Source of the DNA: Streptomyces fulvorobeus
Lineage (GTDB): Bacteria > Actinomycetota > Actinomycetes > Streptomycetales > Streptomycetaceae
NCBI RefSeq assembly: GCF_013167895.1
Contig: NZ_BLWC01000001.1
Location: forward strand, 1,054,001 to 1,118,000
Length of the DNA stretch: 64,000 nucleotides
Direction: 5' to 3'
Shown: positions 60,204-64,000 of the stretch, piece by piece
How the letters are laid out: each line of letters opens with the position of its first letter
Position numbering within the stretch: position 1 is the first letter of the stretch
Program-made: the position numbers and the translations under genes
The notes under the pieces: generated by a model
What the model was told of the DNA's origin: nothing
What the model saw: only the letters and a program-made list of their open reading frames with translations
Databases searched by the model: none

Positions 60204-61538
60204 ATGAGCGGCATCGAGCAGGCGAGGAAGACGGCGGAGGGACTCGCGTACTCCACGGGTTTCGGCAATGAGCACAGCTCCGAGGCGGTCCCGGGCGCGC
60301 TGCCGATCGGCCGCAACACACCGCAGCGCGCGCCGCTGGGGCTGTACGCCGAGCAGCTGAGCGGCAGCGCCTTCACCGAACCGCGTGCCCACAACCGGCG
60401 GTCCTGGCTCTACCGCATCCGCCCGTCGGCCGCCCACCCGCCGTTCGTCCGCACCGACAACGGAGCGGTCCGCTCCGCCCCCTTCACCGAGACGGTCCCC
60501 GACCCCAACCGGCTGCGCTGGGACCCTCTTCCCGACCCGGCGCCCGGCACCGACTTCCTGGCCGGGCTGTGGACCCTGGGAGGCAACGGCGACGCCACCC
60601 AGCGCACCGGCATGGCCGTGCACCTCTACCACGCCGACTCCTCCATGGAGCGCGTGTTCAGCGACTCAGACGGCGAGCTGCTGATCGTCCCGGAGCGCGG
60701 CGCCCTGCTGGTCCGCACCGAGCTGGGCATGCTCCGCGCCGCACCCGGCGAGGTGGCGCTGATCCCCCGGGGTGTCCGCTTCCGCGTCGAACTCCTCGAC
60801 GCCACCGCCCGCGGCTACGTCTGCGAGAACTACGGCCGGCCGTTCGTGCTGCCCGACCTCGGCCCGATCGGCGCCAACGGCCTCGCCAACGCCCGGGACT
60901 TCAGAGCCCCCGTCGCCGCGTACGAGGACGACGGGGACGCGGGACGCCCGGTCGAGGTGGTCAACAAGTTCTGCGGGAACCTCTGGTCGGCGACGTACGA
61001 CCACTCGCCGCTCGACGTCGTCGCCTGGCACGGCAACCACGTGCCGTACGTCTACGACCTGCGCCGGTTCAACGTGATCGGCTCCATCAGCTACGACCAT
61101 CCCGACCCCTCGGTCTTCACGGTGCTGACCTCACCGTCCGACACCCCCGGTCTCGCGGGTGTCGACTTCGTCGTCTTCGCGCCGCGCTGGCTGGTCGGCG
61201 AGGACACCTTCCGCCCGCCGTACTTCCACCGCAACGTGATGAGCGAGTACATGGGCCTGATCGAGGGCGCGTACGACGCCAAGTCGGCGGGTAAGGGCGG
61301 GTTCGTGGCGGGCGGAGGCTCACTGCACAACATGATGTCCGCGCACGGCCCCGACCGGGAGACCTTCGACCGGGCGAGCGCGGCGGAGCTGAAACCGCAG
61401 AAGATCGACGACGGTCTGGCCTTCATGTTCGAGACGCGCTGGCCGGTCACGGCCACCGGCCAGGCGGCGGGCGCCGGACATCTCCAGCGCGGTTACGACG
61501 ACGTGTGGGAGGGTCTGAGCCGCAACTTCCGGCCGTAG
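60204..61538 (+). CDS. hmgA: Homogentisate 1,2-dioxygenase
   Basis: A 444-residue Fe(II) dioxygenase that cleaves the ring of homogentisate in tyrosine/phenylalanine catabolism, giving maleylacetoacetate. Hallmarks are [33 protein letters not shown], an iron-binding His and Glu in [18 protein letters not shown], and the late [11 protein letters not shown]. Length is normal. Other pathway genes (fahA, maiA) are not adjacent. A GntR-type regulator starts 54 nt after the stop and could be co-transcribed. Confidence 0.97.
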   Translation: MSGIEQARKTAEGLAYSTGFGNEHSSEAVPGALPIGRNTPQRAPLGLYAEQLSGSAFTEPRAHNRRSWLYRIRPSAAHPPFVRTDNGAVRSAPFTETVPDPNRLRWDPLPDPAPGTDFLAGLWTLGGNGDATQRTGMAVHLYHADSSMERVFSDSDGELLIVPERGALLVRTELGMLRAAPGEVALIPRGVRFRVELLDATARGYVCENYGRPFVLPDLGPIGANGLANARDFRAPVAAYEDDGDAGRPVEVVNKFCGNLWSATYDHSPLDVVAWHGNHVPYVYDLRRFNVIGSISYDHPDPSVFTVLTSPSDTPGLAGVDFVVFAPRWLVGEDTFRPPYFHRNVMSEYMGLIEGAYDAKSAGKGGFVAGGGSLHNMMSAHGPDRETFDRASAAELKPQKIDDGLAFMFETRWPVTATGQAAGAGHLQRGYDDVWEGLSRNFRP

Positions 61539-61592
61539 GAGAGCCCTCCCGGACCGGCCACCGCGCAGCACAGAGACTCCAGGTGAAACCGG

Positions 61593-62369
61593 ATGAATCA
61601 GGTGAACGAGGTGAATCACACCTCCGCCTTTGCTCCCGACTCACTGGTCCTGAACCGGAAACTCCCCCTGTGGTACCAGGTCTCGCAGTCCTTGCGGGCG
61701 TCGATACTGGGCCGCCCGCAGGACGCCTCCCTGCGGCTGCCCACCGAGGAACAGCTCGCCGGGCACTACGGCGTCAGTGTCCTCACCATGCGCCAGGCCC
61801 TCAAGGAGCTGGAGGCCGAGGGCCTGATCAGCAGGCACCGGCGGCGCGGCACCTTCATCGAGCCGCGGGCCCGGCGCGTCTCACCGGTCCGGCTGCTGGG
61901 ATCGATCGACGCGATCGTCGCCCAGCAGTCGGGCGAGCGGACGACCGTTCTCGGGCACGGGCCGGCCGCCGTGCCGGGGGACCTCGCCGAGTACTTCCCG
62001 GGCTGCGCCGAGGTGGTGAACTACCGGCGGCTGCGCTGCGACGGGGAGACGGGCGAGCCGACGAACTGGGCGGAGAACGCCCTGCGCCCCGAGACCGCCG
62101 AAGGACTCGACGTGGCCGACCTCGAACGCTGGCCGATGACCAAGGTGCTCCGCGACTCCCTGGGCGTACGGATCTCCCGGATCACGGACACCGTCGAGGC
62201 GCGGCTGGCCGACCCGGTCACCGCCGACCTGCTCCAGGTGCCCCTGCTGAGCCCGATCCTCCACTACACGGGGGTGACGTACGACGAGAGCGGCCGGGTG
62301 GTCGACGTGGCCCGCATCCGTTACCGGGGCGACCGCTTCTCGTTCTCCGTGACGGTCGAAGCGCACTGA
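61593..62369 (+). CDS. GntR/HutC-type regulator with UTRA domain
   Basis: A 258-residue regulator. The winged HTH is at about residues 22-90 (LPTEEQLAGHYGVSVLTMRQALKEL), followed by a UTRA ligand domain with FRY-like ALRPETAEGLD and IRYRGDRFSFSVTVE. Such HutC-type proteins sense small carboxylates or sugar phosphates. Its position downstream of hmgA suggests control of aromatic amino acid catabolism; in streptomycetes a GntR near hmgA is common, but which genes it controls here is an inference. Confidence 0.9.
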   Translation: MNQVNEVNHTSAFAPDSLVLNRKLPLWYQVSQSLRASILGRPQDASLRLPTEEQLAGHYGVSVLTMRQALKELEAEGLISRHRRRGTFIEPRARRVSPVRLLGSIDAIVAQQSGERTTVLGHGPAAVPGDLAEYFPGCAEVVNYRRLRCDGETGEPTNWAENALRPETAEGLDVADLERWPMTKVLRDSLGVRISRITDTVEARLADPVTADLLQVPLLSPILHYTGVTYDESGRVVDVARIRYRGDRFSFSVTVEAH

Positions 62370-62452
62370 CCCGGCGCCCGGTGCGCCGTTACGATGCCGG
62401 GTGCGCGTGACGGACGCGGGGCGGCGGACCTGGTGGCGGGGAGGACGACACG

Positions 62453-63694
62453 GTGGCAGCGCGGGTGGCGGCCGGAACCGGCGGGGACGAGGACGCGGCC
62501 CTGCTCGACGAGCTGATGCCGTGGTCGGTACGGCCGCCGCGGACCGGACGGCCCTGGGTGAGCGCCCCCGACCAGGCCACGCTGCGGGCCCGTTGGGATC
62601 TGCTGGTCCGGGCACGGGGCGCCGAGCAGGACCGGCTGTTCCGGCCGAGCCGTCTGCGTACGCCACGGACGGCGGTCGCCGCGCTGCCGGGGCAGACCAC
62701 CGCCACGGGCAGGTTCGCCCGTGAGCCGGGGCCGTACCCGCGGCCGGTCCGGGTCCAGTACGGCCCGTTCGACGAGCAGTGGCTGATCCCCGACCACCGG
62801 CTCATCGACGCCGCCCGCCCCGAGCTGTGGCGGGTGGCGGACGAGCACCAGCTCTTCGCCTTCGAGCACGGCTCCACCGCCCACGGCGCCGGGCCCGCGC
62901 TGTCCGTGACGCCGCTGCTGCCCCTCGGCCACTCCCCCGCGGGCCGCTCCGGGCGGGTCCGTCCGCTGCACCGGCGGCCCGGCGGCCGGGAACCCAACCT
63001 CGCGCCCGGCCTGCTCGGCCTGCTGAGCGCGCGGTACGGGGAGTGCGACGGGCACGGGGTCTGCGCGCGGGACGTCCTCGCGTGGTCGCTCGCCGTCGCC
63101 CGCCCCTCGCCCGCCGGGTGCCGCGTACCGCTGCCCGCCGACGGGGCCCTCTGGGCGGCCGGGGTGGAGCTCGGCCGGGAGCTCCTGCGGCTCCAGGCGC
63201 GCGGTGCGCGGGGCGGGGAGCGTCCCCGGCTGCCGGGCGGGCGCCGCCCCTATGTGCGCGCCGCCCTACCACCGCGCCCCGCCACGCTGGAGTACGAACC
63301 GGAGTCGGAGGTCCTGAGCATCGGCGAAGGGCGCGTTTCCCCCGTCCCCGCCGGGGCCTGGGAGTTCCCCGTGGACGGTGTACGGATGCTGGAGCTCTGG
63401 TTCGAGCGCCGCACGGCGCCGGCCGGGGACGACGGCCTGGAGGCACTGCGCCCGCGCGGCTGGCCGCAGGAGCGCACCTCGGAGCTGCTCGAACTGATCA
63501 CCGTGCTCGCGCTCCTGGACGGCCTGCGCCCCCGGCAGGAGGCGTTGCGCGACAGGCTCGCACAGGCCCCCACGCTTCCCCGGAGCGCGCTGCGGGCGGC
63601 CGGGATCCTGCCGGTCCCGACGGGCGCCCGCCGCCCCGCCTCCGTACTCGACCACCAGGAGGAGGGGCCGGAGGGGCAGTTCGCGCTGCTGTGA
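62453..63694 (+). CDS. Isolated type ISP restriction-modification C-terminal-domain-like protein
   Basis: A 413-residue protein resembling the C-terminal specificity region of single-chain type ISP (LlaBIII-like) restriction-modification enzymes. Recognisable strings are VRVQYGPFDEQWLIPDHRLIDAARPELWRV (in parts), NLAPGLLGLLSARYG and VSPVPAGAWEFPVDGVRMLELWF. No methyltransferase motif (NPPY), nuclease or helicase domain is present, and neither neighbour encodes one. It therefore cannot be a restriction enzyme on its own. GTG 62453 is the first start in the frame. It may have become a stand-alone DNA-binding protein. Confidence 0.75.
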   Translation: MAARVAAGTGGDEDAALLDELMPWSVRPPRTGRPWVSAPDQATLRARWDLLVRARGAEQDRLFRPSRLRTPRTAVAALPGQTTATGRFAREPGPYPRPVRVQYGPFDEQWLIPDHRLIDAARPELWRVADEHQLFAFEHGSTAHGAGPALSVTPLLPLGHSPAGRSGRVRPLHRRPGGREPNLAPGLLGLLSARYGECDGHGVCARDVLAWSLAVARPSPAGCRVPLPADGALWAAGVELGRELLRLQARGARGGERPRLPGGRRPYVRAALPPRPATLEYEPESEVLSIGEGRVSPVPAGAWEFPVDGVRMLELWFERRTAPAGDDGLEALRPRGWPQERTSELLELITVLALLDGLRPRQEALRDRLAQAPTLPRSALRAAGILPVPTGARRPASVLDHQEEGPEGQFALL

Positions 63695-63708
63695 CCCCGC
63701 CCGGGCCG

Positions 63709-64000
63709 CTATCGCTCGAACGAGTCCAGTACGCGGCCCAGCGCCCGGTCGAAGACGCCCTCCAGATCGATCGGCCCGGAGTCCTCCGCGAATCCGGCCG
63801 CCAGGCGGGGGTACTTCCCGGTCATGATCTGGCTGATCAGATAGTTGGTGCGGGCCGCGTGCTCCTGCTCCTCGGTCCAGGGCAGCGAGCGGCTGCGTTC
63901 GGCCGTGGCGATCTCGTTGGCCGTATAGGTGGTGACCACGCCGTTGACCATGGCGATGAGTTCCATCTTTTCGCCGAACCGGGCATCGAGCCCGTCCAGG
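63709..64000 (-). CDS. TetR-family regulator, C-terminal part
   Basis: The frame is open to the right edge of the window (…LDGLDARFGEKMELIAMVNG), so about 97 C-terminal residues are visible and the HTH is outside. Residues such as YTANEIATAERSR, NYLISQIMTGKYPRLAAGF and FDRALGRVLDSFER are typical of the C-terminal domain of TetR/AcrR regulators. An internal ATG at 63966 should not be taken as its start. Confidence 0.8.
   Translation of the reverse strand, partial: LDGLDARFGEKMELIAMVNGVVTTYTANEIATAERSRSLPWTEEQEHAARTNYLISQIMTGKYPRLAAGFAEDSGPIDLEGVFDRALGRVLDSFER

Noticed and set aside
63709..63966. Complete 85-residue gene starting at 63966
   Set aside because: The frame continues in family-like sequence to the window edge, so it is the C-terminal part of a longer TetR gene.

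Overview
The window is very GC-rich DNA with densely packed genes, many GTG starts and GTGA/ATGA gene overlaps. Its content (mycothiol ligase, chaplins, ParJ, SoxR, many TetR/GntR regulators) and gene order are those of a Streptomyces chromosome core region. From memory, much of the order follows the S. coelicolor SCO1660-SCO1715 stretch (glpK-glpD-parJ-mshC; chpC-chpH; gntR-gntK-gntP; soxR; hmgA). That correspondence is recalled, not computed.

Layout. 0-7 kb: glycerol catabolism (glpK partial, glpD), a FadR-type regulator, parJ and mshC. 6.6-9.9 kb: a partner-switching signalling cassette (MEDS-HATPase, two STAS proteins, GAF-PP2C phosphatase) between mshC and a conserved trio (SCO1664-family kinase-like protein, DUF3090, phosphomutase). 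12.4-18.1 kb: CorA transporter, LLM oxidoreductase, aldo/keto reductase and a RecD2-like protein that has lost its ATPase motifs. 18.2-22.1 kb: small hypothetical genes, the chaplins chpC and chpH, an M20 peptidase and tRNA-Leu(GAG). 22.3-27.8 kb: pseudouridine synthase, the mycothiol-dependent formaldehyde pair (MscR and a metallo-beta-lactamase-fold hydrolase) and the gluconate operon. 27.8-37.4 kb: a molybdenum oxidoreductase/cytochrome b pair, an APC permease, a KstD-like flavoprotein, DUF202 membrane proteins, a quinone-oxidoreductase-like enzyme and a glucarate-dehydratase-like enzyme.

37.5-53.4 kb is an acyl-CoA metabolism patch with three TetR regulators. Each can be tied by a shared operator-like sequence to its likely targets. 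The most interesting is a split set (APH-type kinase, ACAD10/11-type dehydrogenase, acyl-CoA ligase, SDR) with the same enzyme classes as the Pseudomonas levulinate/4-hydroxyacid (Lva) pathway; both operons carry the same operator-like motif. 54-64 kb: an orphan ABC ATPase, a decayed MFS gene, a CitMHS citrate carrier, a large molybdopterin oxidoreductase, hmgA, a GntR regulator, an isolated type ISP restriction-modification C-terminal-like protein and the end of a TetR gene.

Five reading-frame breaks in four otherwise intact genes (LLM oxidoreductase, M20 peptidase, acyl-CoA ligase twice, SDR) each look like the loss of one base from a G or C run. They are more likely sequencing or assembly errors than real mutations. 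The MFS remnant looks like a genuine pseudogene. No insertion sequence, integrase, prophage, rRNA or CRISPR array was seen.
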